Positions 1-11,900 of a stretch of DNA of 64,000 nucleotides are shown piece by piece (position 1 is the first letter of the stretch; each line of letters opens with the position of its first letter). Under the pieces are notes generated by a model. The model saw nothing but the letters and a program-made list of their open reading frames with translations, had not been told where the DNA came from and searched no databases. Position numbers and translations under genes: made by a program. The stretch is from Mermis nigrescens (Eukaryota; Nematoda; Enoplea; Mermithida; Mermithidae): assembly GCA_036768485.1 (NCBI GenBank), contig JAVLUZ010000712.1, positions 62,001 to 126,000 on the forward strand. The letters are read 5' to 3'.

Positions 1-724
1 TGTACAGTGCCGTTTAGACGTGGAACAGAATTCGTAAGAGAATTTTTGTTTTTCGATCATGCATGTGTTCACAAAAAATGTACTGATTACATAAAAGCAT
101 AATATTTTGTAACGACTTCATTATTTATTAAAATATGCTAATTTCGATCAGAAATAATTTTTTTAAATTCATTGCTCTTTTGTACAACACCTCACTTTTG
201 TTTGCAGCTCAACTGCTTATGCCAGGTGCTAAAAAGTCCATGAAACTAATTTACCGAGTATTGAAATTTTTCGGAAAATTTAAAATTTCAAATATTCTAG
301 CCAATATTAAGCTAGTTCAAAACATCGACCAAAATTACTAGGAAAACGTAGAAATTTTTCTGAATTTCTGCACACCTAAACCGCATAAGTGACGAATTTC
401 GCTCCGCAAAAGCGCTTTAAATCAGCTACAAAATGCGAATTTAGGTACTTTGTGATGGGCGGCGCCGCATCCTTCCGTACGTGAGCAAAACTTTACCCTG
501 CACCGGTTTCCCGGATCTTCTGCTCTGTACTCGCATGTGTAGTACTAACCGACTACTCGGGCTCTTGCTCACTTCTGCGCTAACATTCGATATAATTGAG
601 AAATAATATAACATTAACCTCACGGGTTTAACTTCAAAGTATCATTTTCAAATTGTGTATTAGCACCTCTGCTACATACATAGCTTACGTTTCTTTACCA
701 TTAACCTCGTGCGTAGCCACGCTG
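1..724. other. Intronic/unassigned sequence, no gene seen
   Basis: Probably within the last intron of gene A. Mostly AT-rich. A GC-richer patch at about 440-580 is open on the minus strand for 60 codons but shows no recognisable domain, splice signals or match to the missing FWY-N terminal exon. Confidence 0.4.
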
Positions 725-1271
725 TGTCCAGTTTCGTTCATCTGAGAGCTTTCCAGTAAATCCTTTCCGAGGCTACAGTAACTCTATCTTTCCTATTTAG
801 TGTAGGTCATTCAGAGATCACTGTAGCTACATAGGAAGGAAGGGTTTTTCAATCAAATTTCTTACAGCATAATTTATTCTCGTCTTCCAGCAGATCATGC
901 AACATGCGGATGGAATACACGCATTCAGCCTGTCATAAATCGACCGTTAAATTCAATAGACTAGCATTTTAAAAATCATCTGAAAATTTCCGCTTAGCGT
1001 AGTGTTAGAACGTCTGATTGTCGTCGAAGCAGCACGGGTTCGATTCCTACTGCAAAATTTTTATTCAGCGCACTTACTGTAGTATGTCACAGCACTGTTA
1101 AGATGCTTCAATTAAGTCTATAGGGACGGTTTAGTGCATTAAAAATGAAATAATGGCGGCCGCTCGCACCCACTCATCTTTTCTGCCGAGTTGCAATAAA
1201 TCACCTATTTAGGCATACTGTAGCCTTCAAAAAAATTTACTGAAAAAGCTCTCGAGTAAATGAAACAGACT
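725..1271 (+). mobile_element. TIR element with internal tRNA-like Pol III promoter, copy 1
   Basis: About 547 bp bounded by imperfect terminal inverted repeats of roughly 55-60 bp. The left end contains GTTTCGTTCATCTGAGAGCT and GGCTACAGTA; the right end contains TACTGTAGCC and CTCGAGTAAATGAAACAGAC. At 991-1047 it has a tRNA-like A box (TTAGCGTAGTGTTAGAACG) and B box (GGGTTCGATTCC). The copy at 33817-34360 has the same length and order in the opposite orientation, so the two parts moved as one unit. No ORF. Confidence 0.8.
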
Positions 1272-1740
1272 ATACATATGCACTGTATGTGCATTCATAC
1301 AGACTTTTGTTCAACATTTGAAAAAGCAGCCAATGTTATGAAACGAACAAGCTTTACCTATAATTTTACCTGTGATCGCATATTATGTACATTTGAAGGT
1401 ATATATGTACCTACCTACGATATTAGCAAAAGCTGACAGTTTAATCAAAATCAATGAAACCATCAGGTTTCTTGTTGATTCATGAGAAGAAAGGAATTGA
1501 AGCTGAAAATTTGTAGCGTGACAAACATTTTGAGATGAATAAATTAGCGCGAAATGTGTTGGACCGGTTCATGATTCTGTTCGTGTCGATAAAAAGTTCT
1601 GATGTCATGTTTTGATCGAATAAAAAGCAATCCGATCAAAATAAGGAGAGCTCAATAAAAAAATCTGCATGCGAAGTTGACACGATCGTCATAATAAGTT
1701 ATGCACTCGTATAAGAATCTCAAAGCACTGAACTTTTCTG

Positions 1741-1829
1741 TCGAGTTACAGTAAATCGCCTACGTAAGGCATACTGTAGCCTTCAAGAAAATTTACAGAA
1801 AAAGCTCTTGAATAAAAGAAACAGACAAT
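1741..1829. repeat. Solo end of the TIR element family
   Basis: Carries only the right terminal repeat (TACTGTAGCCTTCAAGAAAA and GAAACAGACAATAG). The duplicated counterpart is at about 10031-10126 in unit 2. Confidence 0.6.
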
Positions 1830-2578
1830 AGACTCGGCCTCATAACAAAGGAAATAACTTTCCAGTACTCGCAAAAAGGTTAGATTAGGATCCAAGGCAT
1901 GAAATTGAATTTTGTCTGCAAATGATGTTGAAAACAAGTTGGGAATGAAGGTGGTATAGAGTGTCGATTAATACCTTACACCACCATTTGAGATCAATCT
2001 ACGTCAAGGAAGCTAAAGGTCAAATTTAGAAAGATTCAAATCAATCCAAAAGCCTTCCATTGATCTCCAGTGGTCGATCCCATCTGACCGATACTGTCGC
2101 CTAAAGAAAGGACTGAGCCTTTGCAGGTGAGTACAAAATAAGTTGGAGTATGAAAGGCAAAATGATCACCTTATTTCTTTGATTCAGTCTCAGAAACGAA
2201 TTCGGAATCAGCTTTATATATTTGTACTCGTATTAATTTCTTTAAAATTTGGATAAAACAGACCAACGTTGAGATCGCAATGGACAACAATCAAAAATTT
2301 GTTACAAAAGAATAAAGGCCATTTTAGCTCAACAAAAGCCAACAATTTTGATCCACAGACGGACGGAACTGATTCTTCAAGCCAGTCTGCGGTAGGAGTC
2401 GGGCTAGTTTGGATGAGCAGTCCGCCAGAGGATTTGTTTAGCATACAGGATTCAATCCATCATAAGATTGCAAAAAATACCTAGATTCACCGTTCTTCGT
2501 TGACTTCGAATATATTAGTCAGAAGTCATATTTCTCTACATTTTTCGGCACAATACGACTCGATTTATCCCCAAATTT

Positions 2579-2794
2579 AGCCTCCGTGGCTTAGTGGTTA
2601 ACGATCTTAACTACAAGTTGCGGGCACGAGGTTCGAAACCACGCACTGTGAGTTCTTTCTTCGTGCAGTCGGCTAATTTTTCCAGCGGGACACTTACGTG
2701 ATACCGCTGGTATCCAGCTCCGCGGAGCACAATGGGCTTGTAGCCTGCGTGCTTGGGTCTCATAGGAGGTACCACCGCTACATCACCTATCACC
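2579..2794 (+). mobile_element. tRNA-derived SINE with perfect 13-bp target site duplication
   Basis: Begins GCCTCCGTGGCTTAGTGG (A box) with GAGGTTCGAAACC (B box) about 50 bp on, and ends in a short (ATCACCT)n-like tail. It is flanked by identical TATCCCCAAATTT at 2566-2578 and 2795-2807. Unit 2 of the duplication has a single uninterrupted TATCCCCAAATTT at the matching place, an exact pre-integration site. No protein coding capacity; a LINE partner would have supplied transposition. Confidence 0.9.
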
Positions 2795-4279
2795 TATCCC
2801 CAAATTTTCCATCTTATCGTAAGATCCATGCAACTCATGAACATGGGGTTGAACTTACAAATGCTAAATCATATTCTTACACCCCAGAATCACGCGTTTG
2901 AAACTTTTTTCTTTCTAGGATTTCCATGCTAATTGAAAGAGTGTGATGAGAAGCGCTAGAGAATCCTTTTTTCCTACCATTATGTTTTTGGCCTTTCATA
3001 ATTTTCTGGCCCTTAGAATTTCCGTACTCTATCACTAGATGGTCTATAGCGAACATGCACGGACAGCAACCGAAGTCTGAAGGGGGAGGCGTCTGAATGG
3101 GGTAAATTTGGCAAAAATCTCAGAAAAAACACGTCTTAAATTGCAATCCTGATGTCTACCGGTAATCTGCGGGGTAACGGGTATTTTGGATTCTAGTGGG
3201 ACCTAAAACCACAAGAATCCCATGTGTGATGGTAGCTGTGACCTAAATTCTATATTATCCTCACCTCCCACGATCAGTGCATAATTATTTAAATTTCAAC
3301 GTGTGAATCTGAAAAAGGCAGTTGAATATAAAATGGAAAGACAAAAAATGCGAAATGATAAATGCGCTTTTAAAAAATCATTCTATCCACTTGTTCAAAT
3401 CAATCGACGGAATGCTGGTGCAAGGAACTACGTTAGAGCCGGAGGCTAGTTCGAAAGCACGGGAAGTCGAAAATCGCAAGTCGTCGCTGTTGTCGCATAA
3501 AATACGCGCCAAGGAAATTTTTTGCAATTCGACCAATTGTTCGGGTTTGAAAATTCCGGGATTTTCGTAGAAAAATCTGAATTGAACAAAAATCGTTTCT
3601 GACGGGGGCAGCAGCCAAATTCTGGGGGCCTCAAAAATTTAATAATGGAATTTAAAATTTAATCAATCTTGTTTACCAGTTTCCTTTCAAGTTTTGGAGT
3701 GTCGAAACCCCTTCCCCCACCCCATGCTTCCGTGTGATACTGTAAGTACCTGAGCGTATATGATTTAGACCCCCAAATCGAAATAAGAACAAATGAATAA
3801 TAAATAGAATGAAATAGTAAAATTATAAAATGATAAATAAATAAATAAATGAATAAAAACTCGATGTGATCGAAATTTAGATTTTTGGAATTTGTCGTCT
3901 TGTTGCCTGTTAAAAATGTCAAGAGATGGTATTTGCCTCTTATCGTCGATTTTTCGACTGTTTTTAATAAGGCAAATTAAGGTATATCCAGAATTTCGGC
4001 CTTTTTGAAGTATAATCTCTTCGTCTTAAAACGTGTGAGAAAATTCTAGATCCTAAGACAATCGATCAATGCGATGCAATTACTTAATGTTAATACGAAT
4101 TTCCGATCTTTCAAACTGTACTGATCCCTCTCAGCCCAGTATGCTGCCGCAGTATTGCCTTTTCTTGTCTTAAGAGCTATGAGTAAGCATCAAAATCCCC
4201 AGTTAATATCGTGTTTGGCTCCTCTCTAGGAATAATACCTCATTGAGTGAAGAATATACCACATATAATTGTAGGGTAA

Positions 4280-5042
4280 CATACAGGCGTGGGGGTCTGG
4301 AATCCTGAAAAATTTAAGAGACTCCAGAACTAAAAAGACCTGCCCTAATTGGAATGTCTGCTTTTTCGCAATTTTTTTTTTTGATGCCAATAGGTAATGG
4401 TCGATTATGAGACCATAACTGGGCGTGGGGGGTTTGGGGGTATGCACCCCCCAGAAACTAAAAAACCTGCCCCAGAATTTGATTCTTGAAAATGTTTTTT
4501 TGTTTTTTCGCAATTTTTTGATGCCAATAGATAGTGCTCGATGAGAAACGTTGAAAAATGCTGTTTTTAGCCATACCACCATTTTTTCGACCTTTGAAAA
4601 ATCTTGCAGCCCCAGAACTTTGGTAGCCGCCCACCCATACATGAACAAATCGTACAACTTCATTCAACCCGGTATTAATGGGAACCAGGTCGGTATCAAT
4701 GGGAAGAGCTGCCGGTATCAATAAGAAATTTAGAAATTCAAAACAAATAGAAGAAAAATGATATAAATTCATAAGAATGACCCTGAAATCAGTCAATCAA
4801 CTAGAAAATCGGATATGAATCCAGGAAAATACGTAAAAACCATTTGAAAATCAGCTAATCAACCAATCAATCAATGACTAACCAACCAATAATCAGTCAA
4901 ACAATCAATAAGTAATCAATTAACCACTAAGCAACCAATCAATCAACCAAGCAAACATTTAGTACAAGGACAACCATCAAATAATTGGGCAGCCGGTATC
5001 AATGGGAAGACCGGCTTTTGTCCATGTATGCGCCCACCTATG
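4280..5042 (-). repeat. Composite R1-related repeat with (CAAC/CAAT)-rich interior, unit 1
   Basis: The outer ends read CATACAGGCGTGGGGG (left) and, reversed, CATAGGTGGGCGC (right), resembling R1 ends. Inside are an R1-like body (about 4420-4640, minus orientation), a second partial R1 body, and a degenerate run of AACCAATCAATCAA-type simple sequence (4855-4960). The long minus-strand open frame here is only repeat sequence. Confidence 0.6.
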
Positions 5043-5226
5043 GGTGAGACCCGTCAACAATGGTGCTTTTTCGTCCGATCACCAATTTTTCGGTCTTTAC
5101 ACCTGCAAAAATTTTTGCTCGCGACTAAGAGCAATAGATTCCGGGTTCAGACCGTATAAACTGATATTCTTTAAATTAATATATAGCATAATTGTAAAAA
5201 TTGTAAAACCGACTATTCGCCATAGA

Positions 5227-5290
5227 TAGTTTTGAAAAATGAGCTTGCTAAGCGAGAACTCTCGCTTAGCAAGCTCATTTTTTAGAACTA
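5227..5290. repeat. Inverted repeat (31-bp arms, 2-bp spacer)
   Basis: The arm AATGAGCTTGCTAAGCGAGA is followed after AC by its reverse complement. The matching site in unit 2 (13280-13377) has the same outer arms plus 18 more paired bases per side. The unit 1 palindrome therefore looks like a central-deletion product, or unit 2 gained a centre. Confidence 0.85.
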
Positions 5291-5401
5291 ATATATAGCT
5301 CTGTTAACTAATTTGCCGATAACATCAAACTGTTGAAATTTCGGTCAATATGATTTTCAAAGTGCTTTATTTGGCATGCTTTGGTCATTAATGCGCTATA
5401 C

Positions 5402-5519
5402 CTATCCCCATCTCTCGTGCGTTTGAATTGATCACCAATTAGGCACGATATCGTGGGTCCTACTAAAGCGTCCGGAACCGGATCTTCCACGAGCGATCCT
5501 GCGTACAAATCGACGTCGC
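5402..5519 (-). CDS. Gene A exon 11, copy 11a
   Basis: Second complete copy of exon 11, with the same 118-bp length, protein and phases (1 in, 2 out), acceptor TTTTTTAG and donor GTATAG. Splicing 11b to 11a would shift the frame and reach a TGA inside 11a. Skipping both would also break the frame. So exactly one copy can be used per transcript. No exon with the expected FWY-N start is seen between here and position 1, so the terminal exon must lie off the left edge. Confidence 0.85.
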
Positions 5520-8500
5520 CTAAAAAACGGACAAATGAAATATTTATTGCTTTGTCTCATTGACTATTACAAAATATGATAATATGTAGTTCCAATCCAA
5601 AAAAGGTCCAAGACCGGGCTAGATAGACACGGGAAATGAAATGTTTATGGCATTTGAATTTAATTTCCTCAACAAGATAGAAAATGAGTGGAACGTCAGA
5701 AAACGAAATTTCTCTCAAAAGGTTTTTCGGGGATTTTTACTTTCAGCTGAGTCAGCAAAAAAATGCTGTCAAAATTAGCATCTACTATATATTTGTGAAA
5801 GTTTGTTTGTATGTCCGGGGTTGGCTCCGGCCCCATAATACTTGGTGGGCTGATGGTTTTGGCCCGAGCTCGACCTACCGGCTGGGGGTGTAGTAGCGAT
5901 CTTGAAATTTTGACAAACGCACCCATTGGCCCTGGGCAGTGAGGGAGCGGGGCTTGGCCCCCGTGCTATAAGCCTCCATGATTTCGGGAGATGGCCGATT
6001 TTTTGCTATTTTTTCAAAACTTAGTTTATACTGTTTGTATAGGGATACCCCGGCCAAGAGGAGCATTCCTGGCGACACTATGTACATTGTTATATGTTAA
6101 AGCATTGGTCGGCACTGTGAAATATCAAAATACGGGTTTAACCAAATAATGCTATAACATAAGCAATTTTATAAGATAGGCATGGTATGAGATACTATGT
6201 GCAACAAGATAGGCAATGCTATAAGATAGGACGTGATATAAGATACCCTGTGCTACAGGATAGGCAATACTATAAGATAGGACGTGATATAAGATACCCC
6301 GTGCTACAAGATAGGCAATGCTATAAGATAGAACGTTATAAAAGATACCCCGTGCTACAAGATAGGCAATGCTATAAGATAGGAAGTGATATAAGATACC
6401 CCGAGCTGCAAGATAGGCAATGTTATAAGATAGTATGGGATATAAGATACCCTGTGCTACGAGATAGGCAATGCTATAAGATAGGTGTGATATAGATACC
6501 CTGTCTGTGCCATAACATGCAGTGATATAAGATAGGAGATACCATCAGCTATAACATATGAGTGATATGAGTTATCACGTGATATATGACACCCTTTGCT
6601 ACAACAAACAAAAAATTTTTAAAACATCAAAAATATGGTTTGACCAAAAAAATTTTCCAAAACATCCTAAAACATCAAAAATATGGTTTGACGAAAAAAA
6701 TTTTCCAAAACATTCCAAAACATCAAAAATATGGGTTTGATTAAAAAAATTTTCCAAAACATTCTAAAACATCAAAAATATTGGTTTGATTGAAAAAATT
6801 TTCCAAAACATCCTAAAACATCAAAAATATGGTTTGACGAAAAAAATTTTCCAAAACATCCCAAAACATCAAAAATATGGGTTTTATTAAAAAAATTTCC
6901 AGAACATCCTAGAACATCAAAAATATGATTATGGCTAAACAATTTTCAAAACCATTCTGTAACGTCAAAAATGTGGATTTGATCAAAAAAATGGTTGACA
7001 AAAGACATTTTAAAAAATCCAAAAAATAAAATATGGTTTATACCAACAATTTGTTTAGAAATATCCTAAAAACATCAAAAGTCTTGAAAAATAAAAAATA
7101 CAAGAGACATATCAATTCCATATAGCTATCAGGCCTAAGTTCAGCTCGGGCAACGCCGAGCAGCTCATCTAGTATTTGATATTTCTGACGAGCTCTGCCT
7201 TTATTGTTAGAATAAAAATAGTTCTTCGGGGCTTTTTACTTTCAGCCGAGTCACCCGAAACAAATCTGCCAAAATTAGCATTCTTAATATTTCTGACGAT
7301 CCGCAGCCTTTTTTTAAATTTAAAAAATTTTCTTATTTTTTATTGAAATACATATGTACGCACTTACTTAAAAAATGATTATTCAGTGCGAAGAGTCGAA
7401 AAGGCTTGAATTTGGAACGTAGAACGGCTCCTGAGATAGCACCATAGGTGGACGGCACCAAAGTTCTGGGGGTGCAAGATTTTTTAAAGGTAAAAAAATG
7501 GCCTTAAAAATAGTGGTATGGCGAAAAACACCATTTTTCAACGTTTCTTATCGAGCACTATCCATTGGCATTGAAAAATTGCGAAAAAAACGGGGAAAAA
7601 TTCAAGAATTGAATTCTGGGGGTGCATACCCTCAACCCCTCACGCCCAGGTATAGATAGCACATTTTATAGTTTTTGAAAAATACAATGTCGAGCGGGGT
7701 CAGCAACTATGTCGAGAGGTCGAAAATCCTATCACCAAGGAGACGACGAGTACTGTTGAAACAAAAAATGAAAGCGAAACAACAAGTGTACTAATTCTAA
7801 ATACCAATTTTGAATTCGATTCGTAGATTGAAAGGTTATAAATAGCATAAAACTTATAAGTGAATTAAAGAAGTTGAAAGGAAAGAAACCTTAAACCTTA
7901 TTTATGCCGCGAAAATTCTTGCAAAATCTTAAATGATTGCTTGTGTTCATAGGTGGGCGGCACCAAAGCTCTTGAGGGGTGCAAGATTTTTTTATAGGTC
8001 AAAAAATGGCCTTAAAAGTGGTGGTATGGTGAAAAACACCATTTTTCAACGTTTCTCGTTGAGAACTATCCAGTGGTATCAAAAACTTGCGAAAAAAACG
8101 AAAAAAAATTTTTAAAAATTGAAATCTGGGGAGGGATTTTTGATTTCTGGGGGGGGTATTTTGGTTTCTCGGGGGATGCATGCCCCCAAACCCCCCACGC
8201 CCAGGTATGCTTGTATTATTAGGTATAAAACTGAACTTGACTGATTTTCCGCAAAACAAATTGGTAAAAATGTATTGCGCGGGTGTTGTGCCCCTGAGCT
8301 TGATAAGGAACATCGAAAAACGACGTTGTGCCCTTCGACGTAAGGTTTGAGCCCTATTTTGAACTTTAGAAATTCTCACCGACTGTCACGTCCTATCTTA
8401 TAGTATTGCCTATCCTGTAGCACAGGCTATCTTATATCACGTCCTATCTTATAGCATTGCCTATCTTGTTGCACATAGTATCTCATACCATGCCTATCTT

Positions 8501-8877
8501 ATAAAATTGCCTATGTTATAGCATTATTTGCTTTAACCCGTATTTTGATGTTTCACAGTGCCGACCAATGCTATAACATATAACAATGTACATAGTCGTG
8601 TCGCTAGGCATGCTCCTCTTGGCCGGGGTATCCCTATAAAAACAGTATAAACTAAGTTTTGAAAAAATAGCAAAAAATCGGTCATCTCCGAAATCGTGGA
8701 GGCTTATAGCACAGGGGCCAAACCCCGCTCCTTCCCCTGCCCAGAGCCAATGAGTGCGTTTGTCAAAATTTCAGAATCGCTACTATACCCACCATAGGTA
8801 GGCCGACCTCGGGCCTAAATTTCAACCCCCACCTGCTATGGGGCTGGAGCCAACCCCGGACATACAAACAAACTTTC

Positions 8878-8926
<49 letters not shown>

Positions 8927-11900
8927 TGAGGTTTGTATCAGCCATTTTTCTGCAGTTCGCACTGTCAGTAGGCAGCGCCTGCAACTAGAAAAAAAGGATA
9001 AACTAATATTATTGTTATGAAATCTTCAGTATTAAGGATGACTTGCTAAATCTAAATCGGTCATAAAATTCTATCGTCATTGAAATTAGTCAAAGGACTT
9101 CTTTTGACTTCGAATCGGCGAGAACTTGTCATAATATTAAAAATCGGAACGATAGGAAGAAGCGCTATTTTTCAATGTGAAAAACATCAATGAGTCCGTT
9201 AATGTAGCTCTTGACCTACCTTAAAGAATGAACCTTAACAAAACCATTAAAGTCGTTAAAGTGAAGCCCAGCAACCCAATTTACCTTAAAGAAACCATTA
9301 AACGCTTAATGGGAGCGTTAAGGTTCTAGTCGAGCAACCGGTTTTAAGGTAGACATTAAGAAACTGAGCCTTAATTAATGGCTGCACTAAGGTGGAGTCC
9401 AGCAACCGAAATTTAAATCGACCATTAGACTTCCCTTGAAGTCGAGCTTAATGGTTGAGTCGAGCAACCCGATTTTTTTAATGGTTCCGTTAAGGTGGAA
9501 ATCGGACTTAACGCGACCATTAATTAATGGTTGCGTTAAGGTGACCATTAACGTTAAGGTAAACATTAGTTAATGGTCGAGTCGAGCAACCGGGCCTTGG
9601 TTTAGTGGGTATGTATTATTGATTTGATTATTGATTATTAACTCCTAGAAATGGAGGCTATATTACATTATGTTATATGGCCCACACCAGGCATCCTTTG
9701 TTACAACTACCTACGATATTAGTAAAAGCTGACAGTTTAATCAAAATCAATGAAACCATCAGGTTTCTTGTTGATTCATGAAAAGAAAGGAATTGAAGCT
9801 GATTATTTGTAGCGTGACAAACATTTTGAGATGAATAAATTAGCGCTAAATGTGTTGGACCGGCTCATGATTCTGTTCGTGTCGATAAAAAGTTCTATTG
9901 TTATGTTTTGATCGAATAAAAAGCAATCCGATCAAAATAAGGAAAACTCAATAAAAAAATCTGCATGCAAAGTTGACACGATCGTCATAATAAGTTATGC
10001 ACTCGTATAAGAATCTCAAAGCACTAAACTTTTCTGTTGAGTTACGAGTAAATCGCCTACGAAGACATACTGTAGCCTACAAGAAAATTTACAGAAAAAG
10101 CTCTTGAATAAAAGAAACAGACAATAGACTCGGCCTCATAACAAAGAAAATAACTTTCCAGTACTCGTAAAAAGGTTTAGGATCCAAGGAATGAAATTGA
10201 ATTTTGTCTGCCAATGATGTTGAAAACAAGTTGGGAATGAAGGTGGTATAGAGTGTCGATTAATACCTTACACCACCATTTGAGATCAATCTATGTCAAG
10301 TAAGCTAAAGGTCAAATTTAGAAAGATTCAAATCTATCCAAAAGCCTTCCATTGATCTCCAGTGGTCAATCCCATCTGACCGATACTGTCGCCTAAGGAA
10401 AGGACTGAGCCTTTGCAGGTGAGTACAAAATAAGTTGGAGTATGAAAGGCAAAATGATCACCTTATTTCTTTGTGCAGTCTCAGAAACGTATTCGGAATC
10501 GCCTTTCTATATTTGTTACTCGTATTAATTTCTTTAAAATCTGGATAAAACAGACCAACGCTGAGACTGCAATGGACAACAATCAAAAATTTGTTACAAA
10601 AGAATAGAGGCCATTTAGCTCAACAAAAGCCAACAATTTTGATCCTCAAACGAGACTGATTCTTCAAGCCAGTCTGCGGTAGGAGTCGGGCTAGTTTGGA
10701 TTAGCAGTCCGCCAGAGGATTATTTTAGCATACAGGGTTCTGCAAAAATACCTAGATTCACAATTTTTCGTTGACTTCGAATATATTAGTCAGAAGTCAT
10801 ATTTCTCTACATTTTTCGGCACAATACGACTCGATTTATCCCCAAATTTTCCATCTTATCTTAAGGTCCATGCAACTCATGAACATGGGGTTGAACTTAC
10901 AAATGCTAAATCATATTATTACACCCCAGAATCACGCGTTTGAAAATTTTTCCTTTCTAGGATTTCCATGCTAATTGAAAGAGTGTGATGAGAAGCGCTA
11001 GAGAATCCTTTTTTTCCTACCATTATTTTTTTGGCCTTTCATAATTTACTGGCCCATAGAATTTCCGTACTCTATTACTAGATGGTCTATAGCGAACATG
11101 CACGGACAGCAACCGAAGTCTGAAGGGGGAGGCGTCTGAATGGGGTAAATTTGGCAAAAATCTCAGAAAAAACACGTCTAAAATTCAATCCTGATGTCTA
11201 CGGGTAATCTGCGGGGTAACGGGTATTTTGGATTCTAGTGGGACCTAAAACCACAAGAATCCCATGTGTGATGGTAGCTGTGACCTAAATTCTATATTAT
11301 CCTCACCTACCACGATCAGTGCATAATTATTTAAATTTCAACGTGTGAATCTGAAAAAGGCAGTTGAATATAAAATGGAAAGACAAAAAATGCGAAATGA
11401 TAAATGCGCTTTAAAAAAATCATTCTATCCACTTGTTCAAATCAATCGACGGAATGCTAGTGCAAGGAACTACGTTAGAGCCGGAGGCTAGTTCGAAAGC
11501 ACGGGTAGTCGAAAATCGCAAGTCGTCGCTGTTGTCGCATAAAATGCGCGCCAAGGAAATTTTTGCAATTCGACCGATTGTTCGGGTTTGAAAATTCCGG
11601 GATTTTCGTAGAAAAATCTGAATTGAACAAAAAAAATTATGGCGGGGGCAGAAGTAACACGTTTAGCATAAAGTAAATTAAAGGCGTTCTCAGGTATCAA
11701 GCATGCATAGGCAGCAGCCAAATTCTGGGGTCTCAAAAAATTCTAATTATGGGAATTCGAAAATTTAATCAATCTTGTTTACCAAGTTTCCTTTCAAGTT
11801 TTGGAGTGTCGAAACCCCTTCCCCCACCCCATGCTTCCGTGTGATACTGTAAGTACCTGAGCGTGTATGATTCAGACCCCCGAATCGAAATAAAAACAAA

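Larger units (their letters stand above)
5781..7172 (+). mobile_element. Non-autonomous Helitron (1392 bp) with two internal minisatellites
   Basis: 5' end TCTACTATATATTTGTG; 3' end has a GC hairpin (GCTCGGGCAACGCCGAGC, 7145-7162) followed by AGCTCAT and CTAG, inserted between A and T with no target duplication. This is the canonical Helitron structure. The allelic-like site in unit 2 (around 13870) reads TTAGCATCTTTGATATT, the empty site apart from one substitution. No Rep/helicase ORF; the interior is two tandem arrays. A reversed 5' fragment lies at 8387-8926. Confidence 0.9.
1411..8386. repeat. Segmental duplication, unit 1
   Basis: Collinear direct copy of 9708-15109, with few-percent divergence by eye. 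It starts at CTACCTACGATATTAG and ends at CTCACCGACTGT, the same words that bound unit 2. It contains exon copy 11a. Unit-1-specific insertions are a SINE (2579-2794) and a Helitron (5781-7172). The shared palindrome has a shortened centre here. Confidence 0.93.

Noticed and set aside
441..623. Missing terminal exon of gene A in the GC-richer patch near the left edge
   Set aside because: None of the minus-strand frames contains FWY-N, SLA-x-V-x-C-x-N or the closing LE-x-W motifs.
4226..4663. 145-codon minus-strand ORF, the longest in the window
   Set aside because: It lies wholly in the R1/composite repeat. The same sequence in other copies is broken, and the duplicate at about 12407-12751 is frameshifted.
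6187..6495. 102-codon plus-strand ORF with a 17-residue repeat
   Set aside because: It is the 51-bp Helitron satellite read in frame; the reversed copy at 8387-8926 has no conserved frame.
6160..7090. CRISPR-like array of regularly spaced repeats
   Set aside because: The arrays are direct head-to-tail minisatellites without unique spacers, inside a eukaryotic Helitron.
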